Made by a program: the position numbers and the translations under genes. Below, piece after piece: positions 1-7,471 of a DNA stretch of 43,916 nucleotides (within the stretch, counting starts at the first letter, position 1; each line of letters starts with the position of its first letter). The notes under the pieces are model-generated. The model saw only the letters and a list, made by a program, of their open reading frames with translations, did not search any database and was not told where the DNA came from. This DNA is from Paenibacillus alginolyticus DSM 5050 = NBRC 15375. GTDB taxonomy: Bacteria; Bacillota; Bacilli; Paenibacillales; NBRC-103111. Location of the stretch: NCBI RefSeq assembly GCF_000422905.1, contig NZ_AUGY01000073.1, positions 1 through 43,916 on the forward strand, written 5' to 3'.

Positions 1-4
1 TTTT

Positions 5-57
5 GAACGATTTCTCGTTCGTGCTTACTCACTCGTTGTTCAGTTTTCAAAGATCAA
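5..57 (-). promoter_or_regulatory. Stable-RNA operon leader with boxA-like element
   Basis: Read on the minus strand, positions 57 to 41 give TTGATCTTTGAAAACTG, which closely resembles the boxA-like antitermination segment found in leaders and spacers of Bacillales rRNA operons. It is followed by a GAACGA/TCGTTC hairpin with a GAAA loop (5-20). Two promoters upstream point the same way, so the transcript leaves the window to the left. The gene itself, 16S rRNA or a tRNA cluster, is not visible here. Confidence 0.7.
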
Positions 58-98
58 TTTCTTTCGTTTTTCCGTTCTGCTCTCGCGACCGGATTTAT

Positions 99-128
99 AA
101 TATAGCATAATAGCCCAACTAAATGCAA
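99..128 (-). promoter_or_regulatory. Downstream promoter (P2) of the stable-RNA operon
   Basis: On the minus strand TTGCAT (123-128) and TATATT (99-104) are 18 bp apart. An AT-rich stretch just upstream (129-155) could act as an UP element. The bases after the -10 box (ATAAATCCGG) resemble those after the upstream promoter (ATTGATCCGG), as expected for duplicated rRNA promoters. Confidence 0.65.
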
Positions 129-182
129 GCTTTATTTTTACTTTTTTCGATAAAAATTTCAGCTCGTTTTAGCCGGATCAAT

Positions 183-211
183 AATATATCATGGTAACTT
201 GGATAATTCAA
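183..211 (-). promoter_or_regulatory. Upstream promoter (P1) of the stable-RNA operon
   Basis: On the minus strand TTGAAT (206-211) and TATATT (183-188) are 17 bp apart, 84 bp upstream of the second promoter. Tandem sigma-A promoters are typical of Bacillales rRNA operons. A TTCGACA (Spo0A-box-like) heptamer at 218-224 sits just upstream of the -35 box. One such match is not significant on its own. Confidence 0.6.
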
Positions 212-233
212 CACCTATTCGACATTTTTTTTA

Positions 234-509
234 TCAAGGTTCGCGATTAAGCACTTGCTCTACAAGTTCCTGTTCAAAACGTTCCTTGAGTGAATCATTG
301 CTAGGCCCTACGACCAAGCCAATCTCTTTGAATTCGCGGATCAAGTTTTGAACATCAGAAAGGTTACCCTCCTGTGCGAATTGCTCTGTCTGCTCAATAA
401 CATGATAAGCAATGGCTTGATATGCATCGGAAAAGCTTTGGTCAACGGATGCAGCGCCTCGGTAATCGGCATAATACCTTTTGAATGTATCCATTAAAGA
501 TTCGTTCAT
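234..509 (-). CDS. Small protein of unknown function (91 aa)
   Basis: I do not recognise this protein. It is acidic and mostly helical in character, with no Cys, signal peptide or membrane segment when started at ATG 509. That start is chosen because AGGAGTGG lies about 7 nt upstream. A longer reading from TTG 650 would add 47 residues with a hydrophobic stretch, but it has no ribosome binding site and would run through the terminator at 614-655. A CTTTGAGC/GCTCAAAG hairpin (536-555) lies just upstream of the ribosome binding site. The gene is downstream of the SLH gene on the same strand and upstream of the rRNA promoters. No terminator is clear after it. Confidence 0.6.
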   Translation of the reverse strand: MNESLMDTFKRYYADYRGAASVDQSFSDAYQAIAYHVIEQTEQFAQEGNLSDVQNLIREFKEIGLVVGPSNDSLKERFEQELVEQVLNREP

Positions 510-535
510 TATTAGTCCACTCCTAATATAGGGAT

Positions 536-555
536 CTTTGAGCCGTAGCTCAAAG
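536..555 (-). repeat. 8-bp stem hairpin upstream of the 91-aa gene
   Basis: CTTTGAGC and GCTCAAAG are perfectly complementary around a CGTA loop. The hairpin lies about 27 nt upstream of the ATG at 509, just before the ribosome binding site. It has no T-run, so it could be a 5' leader structure or a protein-binding dyad. Its role is unknown. Confidence 0.5.
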
Positions 556-613
556 TCTCTCCGCAATGCAAGATAAAGGACAGTTTTCCACATTAAAAGC
601 AAGATTATACAAC

Positions 614-655
614 TAAAAAGCACAGAAAGCCCCCTGCTATAAATAAGCAAGGAGC
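614..655 (-). terminator. Rho-independent terminator of the SLH gene
   Basis: On the minus strand GCTCCTTGCT pairs with AGCAGGGGGC (10 pairs, two of them G-U) around a 7-nt loop (hairpin 629-655), followed by a T-rich run ending in TTTTT. It lies about 50 nt after the SLH gene stop. Confidence 0.65.
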
Positions 656-703
656 CAACTGCATGTATCTAACCTTTTCTATATCATTCGAATGGTGCTT
701 TTA

Positions 704-1897
704 TTATTTCACATCAATAGAAGTAACTACTTGGTTCTGTCCTTTAAGCTGGATCAGATGACCTTGTGTGAATGCACCTAAGTTACCAGTCAAAGCAACA
801 TCAGCAGCTACATTATAAATCGTAGTCTGGTTGACGCCGTTAATGTTTTGAGTAATGGAGATTGTTGCAATCTTACCTTGAGCATTAAGAGTAGTCGCAT
901 TCAACGTACCCAAAACATCGAAGGATTGGTTAACATCAGCCAATTTCGTCACTTCAACGAAGACGACCTGGTTATTGAAAGAACGAACTTTTACTTCATC
1001 GCCAACTTGTAGAGCAGAAGCTGGCACTTTCACACCATTGCGCAAAATGAAAGCATCTGGATGTAGAACGTATTGCGTAGTAACACCTGCTTTAGTAACT
1101 GGCAGCACGTTGTTGTAAACGGCTCCGCTCACAGAACCTGCGATTGCATTTTGCTCATCTGGGAGTTGGCTGCTTGTACGATCCAATAATGCTGCCAATT
1201 GAGCACGTGTTACATTTTGCCCAGGTCTAAATGTGTTGTCCTCGAAGCCATCAACCAATTTCTTTTCAATCGCTTCTTCGATATATCCTACAGAACCTGC
1301 TGGGATTTTGTTCGCATCTTTAAACGTTAGTGTTGTGTTCATTTTCGTTTTAGCTTCTGCTTCCAATTTCAAAGCTTTAACCAACAACGTAGTAGCCCAC
1401 AAGCGGTTTGCTTCTTCTTGCGGTTTAACAGAATCATCGTTTTCCGTGAACAAATCGTTCTCAAGTGCTACAGCTACATACCCTACAGCCCATGAAGGAA
1501 TTTTGTCTGCATCTTTGAAATTTAATTTCGTTTGCATTGCAGCAGTTGATTCAGCTTTATCACGCAATCCCATCAATCGAACTGCTGCCGTAATCGCCTC
1601 AATGCGGGTAACAGAGTTGTCAGGCTTGAACGTACCATCTTCATAACCTTCGAATACTTGCTTAGAAGCAAGACTTGCTATGTAACGCATTGCCCATTGA
1701 GCACCTTTGAGATCATTAAAATTAATGCGAATTTGAATATTGCCTTTTACATTAATGTTTTGATTATATTGATTCTTGTTGCCATTACCGCGATCATCAT
1801 GGTCATTACCTTTGGCAAATGCTGCGGAAGCGCCACCCATTACCATTGTAAATACAAGACCAGTTGCTACAAATTTCTTCATTAGATTCTTTTTCAT
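704..1897 (-). CDS. Secreted S-layer homology (SLH) domain protein
   Basis: This is a surface protein probably held non-covalently to pyruvylated secondary cell-wall polymer, as is known for SLH domains. A signal peptide occupies about residues 1-28 (KKNLMKK, hydrophobic core, cleavage after AFA). A short Asn/Asp/Gly-rich linker follows. Then come three SLH modules at roughly 62-110, 125-178 and 188-242, each with the FEGYEDGTFKP or FEDNTFRPGQNVTR type core; the middle one is divergent (TENDDSVKPQEEANR). Residues 243-397 form a Val/Asn/Thr-rich beta-type region of unknown fold. The start is ATG 1897, with AGAGGG 9 nt upstream; a TTG two codons earlier is possible. The gene is monocistronic, with a terminator at 614-655. 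Confidence 0.85.
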   Translation of the reverse strand: MKKNLMKKFVATGLVFTMVMGGASAAFAKGNDHDDRGNGNKNQYNQNINVKGNIQIRINFNDLKGAQWAMRYIASLASKQVFEGYEDGTFKPDNSVTRIEAITAAVRLMGLRDKAESTAAMQTKLNFKDADKIPSWAVGYVAVALENDLFTENDDSVKPQEEANRLWATTLLVKALKLEAEAKTKMNTTLTFKDANKIPAGSVGYIEEAIEKKLVDGFEDNTFRPGQNVTRAQLAALLDRTSSQLPDEQNAIAGSVSGAVYNNVLPVTKAGVTTQYVLHPDAFILRNGVKVPASALQVGDEVKVRSFNNQVVFVEVTKLADVNQSFDVLGTLNATTLNAQGKIATISITQNINGVNQTTIYNVAADVALTGNLGAFTQGHLIQLKGQNQVVTSIDVK

Positions 1898-1951
1898 ATT
1901 CAAGTTCCCTCTCCCTTATTCATATAGTTGGTTTTATTAAGTTGTGTGGAG

Positions 1952-1963
1952 CCTTCGCGAAGG
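1952..1963. repeat. 12-bp perfect palindrome CCTTCGCGAAGG
   Basis: This is a perfect dyad in the 219-bp region between the divergent SLH gene and FAD oxidoreductase gene. It may be a regulator site for either promoter. I could not assign convincing -35/-10 boxes around it, so the role is open. Confidence 0.4.
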
Positions 1964-2116
1964 GTTCCTGGTTATGCTACAAGAATTCGCCCATCCGATT
2001 ATCTTTTGGGGGGTGGACATGAAATCTTTTATATCAACCTATTTCTGGGTCTGTTAAATCCGCTATGAAACTGCTAAACTTAAACCATATCAGACTATCA
2101 TTAAAGGAGTTTATAC

Positions 2117-3772
2117 ATGCGTTTACGGAATCCGCGAGTTCAACTTATTATTGCTCTAGCCGTTCTGCTTATTGTTTTCTTCGCATTTTCGTATAACAAG
2201 GTTTGGCCTAAGCAAGGGAATAAGGAACCAGAAGCTGTTTCTGGGCCAACCATCATGCATCCAAACTCACCAGTCGTTAGCGCTGTCCCCACAGCACCTG
2301 TTGTCGCAACAAATAATGAGAGTGTTACTACGTATCCTACTGAACACATCGATGTCGTTGTGATCGGCAGTGAGCTCGAAGGTCTTTACCTAGCCAGAGC
2401 TGCAGCAGATGAAGGCTTGAAGGTTAAAATACTGGATCCTCATAAAGCTTTTGGAGGTCAGATTCTCCAAAGTCAAATGCTATTTCTCGATGAAACTCGC
2501 GACGATCAAGGACATTTACTTGTACAGGGTCGTGTCAAAGAATTATTCGACGGTTTCCGAAATGCCAAAATTCGTAAGCTTCCTGAATTCACTACATATA
2601 TGAATAAATTAATGAAAGACATTCCTTTGGAATCTGGCATTGTCATTAATGAGATTGAACAAACGAATACACCTGATCATATGAACAAAATCTCTTCTAT
2701 CGTTTACAGTACGGAGCAGAATGAAAAAAAGAAAATTACAGCCTCCTATTGGGTCGACAACAGTGATTACGCGGCGTTAATCAGTCGATTGGATGCCAAG
2801 CGTTTGCCAGGTCTCGAAAAGTTCTATGGTCAAAAAGAGATCGAGTATATGAGTGCCGGTATGATGATGAAGTTCAAAAATGTCGACTGGAAAAAGTTTA
2901 ATACCGCATTTAATTTATTAAAGCCGGAAGAGAAATCGAAGCAATTCGGTGGCGGTTATGTAAGTGATAGCTTTGCTATTGGGCTAAGCGGAATGACTAA
3001 GGCCTATCATCCTACCAATGATCGAGTCTTCCTAAGAGGATTGAATGCGGTAAATCAACGGGATGGGGAAGTACTAATTAACGCCCTTCTTGTTTATACC
3101 GTGGATCCTTCTAAACCTGAATCCATCCTAGAGGCTGTTAGCCTGGGTAATAAAGAAACACCTTTGATTCTCAATCACTTCCGTAAAACGTTACCGGGTT
3201 GGGAACATGCTGAATTAGGCGAACTACCTACGTATCCCTATGTCCGAGAATATAATCATTATGAAATGGACTATGTTTTAAAACCATCTGATCTCCTTTC
3301 AGGCACGATGTTCTGGGATAATGTCAGTATTGGCGGGTATCCGCTTGATTTACAGGGCACAAGTGCTAACAAGTGGGGGATTGAAATGGGGCGTCCGGAT
3401 AAATACGGCATGCCGCTGCGCAGCTTTTTGCTAAAAAATTATGATAATGTCATCGCGGCAGGAAAAAATGTAGGTTCATCGGCTATCGCCTATGGAAGCA
3501 CAAGAATTCAACCGAACACGAGTCTTGCCGCAGAGTCCATCGGAGTTATATTAGGTCAACTGCATGGCAAGCAAAAGCTCAGGGAAATCACTCCCGATGA
3601 AATGGCCAAACTCCAGCAGTACTTAGCTCTTCACTATCAAATCAAACTTACTGGTGTAGTAGGTACGAATAAAATTATCGGTTGGAACGAGGAAGAAATT
3701 AGAAAGCTAGACTCTGGAGAAATTACGTATCCTAGTTATATTAAAACCAGAAAAAAACCTGCTGTTAAATAA
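2117..3772 (+). CDS. Membrane-anchored FAD-dependent oxidoreductase
   Basis: The N-terminus has one uncleaved-looking membrane segment (about residues 8-25), a Pro/Thr/Val-rich linker (30-75), and then an FAD-binding Rossmann start, DVVVIGSELEGLYLARAAADEG. The dinucleotide motif is GSELEG, which keeps the first and last Gly of GxGxxG but not the middle one. The 551-aa length and the C-terminal NVGSSAIAYGSTRIQPN region fit the FAD_oxidored family (PF12831 type). The anchor suggests the enzyme faces outside the cytoplasm. The substrate is unknown. The start is ATG 2117 with AAAGGAG upstream. It is a single-gene unit ending in the terminator at 3901-3943. Confidence 0.8.
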   Translation: MRLRNPRVQLIIALAVLLIVFFAFSYNKVWPKQGNKEPEAVSGPTIMHPNSPVVSAVPTAPVVATNNESVTTYPTEHIDVVVIGSELEGLYLARAAADEGLKVKILDPHKAFGGQILQSQMLFLDETRDDQGHLLVQGRVKELFDGFRNAKIRKLPEFTTYMNKLMKDIPLESGIVINEIEQTNTPDHMNKISSIVYSTEQNEKKKITASYWVDNSDYAALISRLDAKRLPGLEKFYGQKEIEYMSAGMMMKFKNVDWKKFNTAFNLLKPEEKSKQFGGGYVSDSFAIGLSGMTKAYHPTNDRVFLRGLNAVNQRDGEVLINALLVYTVDPSKPESILEAVSLGNKETPLILNHFRKTLPGWEHAELGELPTYPYVREYNHYEMDYVLKPSDLLSGTMFWDNVSIGGYPLDLQGTSANKWGIEMGRPDKYGMPLRSFLLKNYDNVIAAGKNVGSSAIAYGSTRIQPNTSLAAESIGVILGQLHGKQKLREITPDEMAKLQQYLALHYQIKLTGVVGTNKIIGWNEEEIRKLDSGEITYPSYIKTRKKPAVK

Positions 3773-3850
3773 CAGTTAAATGATGAGAAAACCTCTATCG
3801 AGGCCATTCAAAGATGAGCGACCGCGTTTAGAGGTAAGTTTTATCGCCAA

Positions 3851-3892
3851 TAAGAAAGCGGTTTTCGTGAACCGAAAACTTATTCTTTCTTA
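3851..3892 (+). repeat. Long imperfect hairpin before the terminator
   Basis: TAAGAAAG pairs with CTTTCTTA (outer arms 3851-3858 and 3885-3892), and inside them GTTTTCG pairs with CGAAAAC around TGAAC. This gives an imperfect stem-loop about 10 nt before the terminator hairpin. It lies in the 3' untranslated region of the oxidoreductase gene and may stabilise the transcript or be a small-RNA-like 3' element. Confidence 0.5.
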
Positions 3893-3900
3893 TGTGGTCA

Positions 3901-3943
3901 GAAAACCGTGCATTCGCTCCTTGAGCGAATACGCGGTTTTTTT
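3901..3943 (+). terminator. Strong rho-independent terminator
   Basis: AAAACCG...ATTCGCTC pairs with GAGCGAAT...CGGTTTT (3902-3940) around a short loop, with TTTTTTT at its end. It ends the oxidoreductase transcript and insulates the DeoR operon promoter 40 bp further on. Confidence 0.9.
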
Positions 3944-3980
3944 ATGCAGAATAGCGTTAAATTTTACTAAAACAAAATAG

Positions 3981-4010
3981 TTGAAAAGAATGCATATTCC
4001 GCATTATAAT
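3981..4010 (+). promoter_or_regulatory. Sigma-A promoter of the DeoR-HAD-MFS operon
   Basis: TTGAAA (3981-3986) and a perfect TATAAT (4005-4010) are 18 bp apart. Transcription would start near 4017, just before the phased repeats at 4021-4046. Confidence 0.75.
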
Positions 4011-4020
4011 AAGTCATATA

Positions 4021-4046
4021 CTTATAATCACTTATAATCACTTATA
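4021..4046 (+). repeat. Phased 10-bp direct repeats, likely DeoR operator
   Basis: CTTATAATCA occurs at 4021-4030 and 4031-4040, followed by a third partial copy CTTATA (4041-4046). The 10-bp period equals one helical turn, so the copies lie on one DNA face, directly at the predicted transcription start and 5' leader of the operon. DeoR-family repressors often bind repeated short motifs at their own promoter, so autoregulation is inferred. Confidence 0.6.
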
Positions 4047-4064
4047 CAAAAGGGGTGAAAACAC

Positions 4065-4841
4065 TTGTTCCAAGAAGAAAGACTTATTTCAATCGTCGAA
4101 TACTTAAAATCAAATAAGCGAATTACCGTTGACCTAATTTGTGAGCTCTACGATGTTTCACGGGATACTGCTAGACGTGACATGGTTAAGCTCGAAGAGC
4201 AAGGGACTATCGTTCGAACGCGCGGCGGTGCCATCCTACCCACCCTTTCCAAAGAAGTTGGCGATTATGATCAAAGGCTGCAAGCAGAGTCTTCTTCGAA
4301 GCTAACGATTGGCAAGACAGCTGCGGCACTCGTTCAAGATGGCGATTATATCATGATGGATGCCTCGACCACAGTCCTTCATGCAGCCACCCTACTTAGC
4401 TCCAAACAGAATATCGTCGTGACAAGTTCAATTGAAATTGCTGCTATTCTAACTCGTAAAGATGAAACAACGATCCATATTCTTGGCGGTGTACTGGATA
4501 ACAAGCACCATAGTGTATACGGAGCGAAAGCGATCGAGATGTTAAATGACTATCATGTTGATAAGCTGCTCATCGGAACTTGCGGAATTACAGAAGAAGG
4601 GCTGTCAGCTCCAAACGAAGAGGATTGTTATTTGGTGAGAGCCATGATGCAGCATGCGGACCAAGTTATTGTACTTGCGGATCATTCCAAATTCGGAAAG
4701 CGATTATTCCATCGCGTAGTAGGGTTCGAGCGTATCGACATCCTCGTAACGGATCAGGCATTAAGCCCTGAGATGAAAGAGAAATTACTTGCATGTGATG
4801 TGGAAATCGTATTAGCAGGAGGAGAAGACCAAGATGATTAA
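4065..4841 (+). CDS. DeoR/GlpR-family transcriptional repressor
   Basis: The N-terminal winged helix (residues 3-58) includes the family signature VDLICELYDVSRDTARRD, followed by GTIVRTRGGAI. The C-terminal DeoR sensor domain (75-235) has the sugar-phosphate-binding look of the family (DASTTVLHAA, ILGG, GTCGITEEGLSAPNEED, DHSKFGKR). The usual effector is a phosphorylated sugar or related metabolite. The 258-aa length is normal. The start is TTG 4065 with AGGGGTG 7 nt upstream. It heads an operon with a HAD phosphatase (8-bp overlap) and an MFS transporter, which suggests control of uptake and dephosphorylation of one carbohydrate. The phased repeats at 4021-4046 are the likely operator. Confidence 0.9.
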   Translation: MFQEERLISIVEYLKSNKRITVDLICELYDVSRDTARRDMVKLEEQGTIVRTRGGAILPTLSKEVGDYDQRLQAESSSKLTIGKTAAALVQDGDYIMMDASTTVLHAATLLSSKQNIVVTSSIEIAAILTRKDETTIHILGGVLDNKHHSVYGAKAIEMLNDYHVDKLLIGTCGITEEGLSAPNEEDCYLVRAMMQHADQVIVLADHSKFGKRLFHRVVGFERIDILVTDQALSPEMKEKLLACDVEIVLAGGEDQDD

Positions 4842-5658
4842 ACTTATCGTAAGTGATTTGGATGGAACATTACTTGATCATAGTAAAAAAGTCAGTTCAC
4901 GAGAATTGGCTGCCTTAAAGAAAGTCAAAGAAGCCGGTATGATGCTTTGTTTGGCATCGGGAAGAATGAACATTGAAATGCAGATGGTTTTAGAGGAGAT
5001 CGGCCATCGTGCCTACTCCGTATCACAGAATGGCGCGTTCATCCATTTGGAGGACGGTACGTTCATGAAATCACAGCATTTTCAACCTAAATTGGCTTAT
5101 CAATTGTACCAGTTGCTTAAAGGATTTGATCTCGTCAAGCTCGTTTGCTCGGGCGAAGCGAATTATATCACGCATTTGACTCCTGCATCCGATGAAGTGC
5201 AATCCCGAACCTTCCAGCCTTTTATTATAAAAGAAGATATGGAGCAGTCTTTGGAAGGGGACTTTGCTGTTTGTAAGTTCTCGATGTTTGGAGAAATAGA
5301 AACACTCTTAAAGCTTAAGGCTCTATTGGAGGAAAAGCTTGGGGATCAGCTGGAGTTGTTCATTTCTGATAAAGATTGTCTTGATATTATGCCTCGCTCT
5401 GTTTCAAAGGGCAGCTCTTTGCTTGTTCTTATGGAGAAATTGGGCTTGAAGCCAGAAGAGGTGGCCTGTTTCGGGGACTCTTTCAACGATGTTTCCATGT
5501 TCGGCATCACTCCTCATAGTTTTGCTATGAAAGGGGCTCATCCCGAGGTCAAACAAAAAGCCATTTACCACGTAGATTCTGTGGCCGAAGCCATTGGTCA
5601 TGTATTTGCCTATAACGAGAAATTTGCTTTAGAGCAAAAAGGAAGCACGGCCTTATGA
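4834..5658 (+). CDS. Cof-type HAD-IIB phosphatase
   Basis: HAD motif I is DLDGTLL (residues 8-14), with Asp8 the likely nucleophile and Asp10 the acid/base. Motif II is the Ser in LASGR. Motif III includes a Lys around KGSSL, and motif IV is GDSFNDVSMF. The large C2-type cap between motifs II and III places it in the Cof/YidA group, which dephosphorylates sugar phosphates and similar small molecules in the cytoplasm. The 274-aa length is typical. It overlaps the regulator upstream by 8 bp and the transporter downstream by 4 bp (ATGA), so the three are translationally coupled. The exact substrate is not readable from sequence. Confidence 0.88.
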   Translation: MIKLIVSDLDGTLLDHSKKVSSRELAALKKVKEAGMMLCLASGRMNIEMQMVLEEIGHRAYSVSQNGAFIHLEDGTFMKSQHFQPKLAYQLYQLLKGFDLVKLVCSGEANYITHLTPASDEVQSRTFQPFIIKEDMEQSLEGDFAVCKFSMFGEIETLLKLKALLEEKLGDQLELFISDKDCLDIMPRSVSKGSSLLVLMEKLGLKPEEVACFGDSFNDVSMFGITPHSFAMKGAHPEVKQKAIYHVDSVAEAIGHVFAYNEKFALEQKGSTAL

Positions 5659-6833
5659 AAAGACTACTTACGATGGCCTGCTTGTCTTACTTATTGACCG
5701 GCTGCACCCACGTTATTTTCGGAGCTGTATTGCCCGAATTACTCGCTCATTACGGAAGAAGTTACAGCGACGGGGGACTACTCGTATTCATGGAATTTGG
5801 AGGCTTCCTTCTGGGTGTGCTCTGTATGCCAGCTCTGATTCGTCGGATCAGTCGCAGAAGTACCATTACGACCGCTTTTGCTCTTCTCTTCTTCGCAATG
5901 CTCGCCATCGTTCTCCTGCCTCCTTGGCCGATCGCGGTTTGTCTGTCCTTCATCGCCGGGGTTGCTTTCGGACTCGTTGAGTCCAGCATCAGCACCTTCG
6001 TATTAATTGCAGCCAAAGATCAACAAGCGATTGCCTTCAGCAAGCTAGAGGTTTTCTTCGGACTTGGGGCATTATTTATGCCCATAGTGTCAAGCATCCT
6101 GATTGCCAATGGTTTATGGAAATACGGATTTATGCTATTGGGATTAAGCGCACTCATTGCATGTATCGTCTGGTCGAAGCTTTCCTTAGGCGAGCATGAT
6201 GAGCTATTGGCTCATAAAGCGGATCGCTCGCAGCAGACAGAGAAACTCCCTGTACTTACTAAGAGTTCCTTGACGTTTCTTTGTTTACTCATGATTGTTT
6301 TCTTCTTATATGTAGGAATGGAAAATACCATCGTTAATTTCTTGCCGTCGATCTTTACCGATCAATTACATGCTTCCAGCTCCGTTTCATCACTTGCCGT
6401 AACAGCCTATTGGTTAGCTATGGTTGTAGGCCGGCTATTCGCAGGTGTTGTTGCCGAGAAAATGACTTATTTCCGTTATTTGGCGGTCTCTTTTGCAGGC
6501 AGTCTGCTCACCGTACTTATCTGGGTGTTTAGCACGAATCTATGGAGCAGCTTCGCCGTTGTACTATTACTTGGATTATTCATGTCCGGTATGTTCGCAG
6601 TAGCTCTCATTTATGCCAATCAACTGCTTCCAGGCCGTACGGAGCAAACGACGAGTACACTAATCGCAGCAGGTGGCTTAGGAGGCTCTATTCTTCCCCT
6701 AGGTGTCGGTTGGGGGATGGACCGCTTTGATGTTGGCGTGTCCATTTGGTTTGTATTAATTGGCATGTGTGTCGTATTAGGTATCATTTTATATTCTCGG
6801 AGATGGCACGTTCAGACCTCACAGTCTGTATAA
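5655..6833 (+). CDS. MFS transporter
   Basis: This is a 392-aa integral membrane protein with about 12 hydrophobic segments and a basic loop RRISRRS between helices 2 and 3 (a motif A-like position). The N-terminus MKRLLTMACLSYLLTGCTHVIFGAVLPELLAHYG and the segment GVAFGLVESSISTFV resemble the FucP/sugar-type and YfkF-like MFS branches. It is coupled to a HAD phosphatase and a DeoR regulator, so the likely cargo is a sugar or sugar derivative, but direction and substrate are inferred only from context. The transcript ends at the terminator 6838-6873. Confidence 0.82.
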   Translation: MKRLLTMACLSYLLTGCTHVIFGAVLPELLAHYGRSYSDGGLLVFMEFGGFLLGVLCMPALIRRISRRSTITTAFALLFFAMLAIVLLPPWPIAVCLSFIAGVAFGLVESSISTFVLIAAKDQQAIAFSKLEVFFGLGALFMPIVSSILIANGLWKYGFMLLGLSALIACIVWSKLSLGEHDELLAHKADRSQQTEKLPVLTKSSLTFLCLLMIVFFLYVGMENTIVNFLPSIFTDQLHASSSVSSLAVTAYWLAMVVGRLFAGVVAEKMTYFRYLAVSFAGSLLTVLIWVFSTNLWSSFAVVLLLGLFMSGMFAVALIYANQLLPGRTEQTTSTLIAAGGLGGSILPLGVGWGMDRFDVGVSIWFVLIGMCVVLGIILYSRRWHVQTSQSV

Positions 6834-6837
6834 AGTA

Positions 6838-6873
6838 AAAAAAAGCTGAAATCCTTCATGGATTCAGCTTTTT
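6838..6873 (+). terminator. Bidirectional terminator between convergent genes
   Basis: AGCTGAA(A)TCC pairs with GGATTCAGCT around TTCAT, with an A-run on the left and a T-run on the right. It serves the MFS operon on plus and the membrane-anchored protein gene (stop at 6879) on minus. Confidence 0.88.
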
Positions 6874-6878
6874 CTATG

Positions 6879-7424
6879 TTATCGCAGCGGCTTTAATTGG
6901 ATGATCATGGCTTTTTCCTCGAATAATACGTTCCTTACACCAATTAGTTTTGGCAAATGATCTTCAATAGGAAGTTCAATAGGCGCAAGTTGAACCCATT
7001 CGCTTGGTACTTGCATGCCTTTAACACTCGTATTTCTATGTTGAATGACTAAATTCGGCGGGTTCCAAGCAAGGGTGAACATCATTTGGGCACCGATGGG
7101 TATCTTCTCCCGCCACCTCACATTGACGTCAGCGACAAGGTTTGAACCTTGAAGTGTAAGCTTCGCCCCTTCAATTCGAAAATCGTTAGGCAGAACCTGA
7201 TGGGCAGCTAGCTGCTTCTTTAACACCTCATTAAGGTCTTCTTCGGTAAGCCGTACTTCAAGCTTCCGGTTCTTGACAATGTCCGCAATCTTACTGCCGA
7301 TCGTGATTTCTTTGTAATCTAGGTTTAAAGCTTCGGTTGGTCTAACATGCCGAACGGCGATCGCAAGTAGCGCCGTAAGGATGATGACCACAACGATGGC
7401 GAAAATGAAAAATTTTTTCAGCAC
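6879..7424 (-). CDS. Membrane-anchored protein, YpmS/DUF2140-like
   Basis: This is a 181-aa protein with one N-terminal membrane segment (residues 4-23) and an outside domain that has LTEEDLNEVLKKQL followed by alternating beta-type stretches (AKLTLQGSNLVADVNVRW, LVIQHRNTSVKGMQVP). The layout resembles DUF2140 (YpmS) proteins, but I am not certain of family membership. The start is GTG 7424 with GGGGTG about 6 nt before. It follows the DEAD-box helicase by 47 bp on the same strand and shares the bidirectional terminator 6838-6873. Function unknown. Confidence 0.7.
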   Translation of the reverse strand: MLKKFFIFAIVVVIILTALLAIAVRHVRPTEALNLDYKEITIGSKIADIVKNRKLEVRLTEEDLNEVLKKQLAAHQVLPNDFRIEGAKLTLQGSNLVADVNVRWREKIPIGAQMMFTLAWNPPNLVIQHRNTSVKGMQVPSEWVQLAPIELPIEDHLPKLIGVRNVLFEEKAMIIQLKPLR

Positions 7425-7471
7425 GTTTCACACCCCGCAGATACAATTTGTTGTTGCCCTCGTAGATAGGG

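Noticed and set aside
3780..3980. 66-codon plus-strand frame after the oxidoreductase gene
   Set aside because: It reads straight through two hairpins and a strong terminator, has no ribosome binding site, and its composition is not protein-like.
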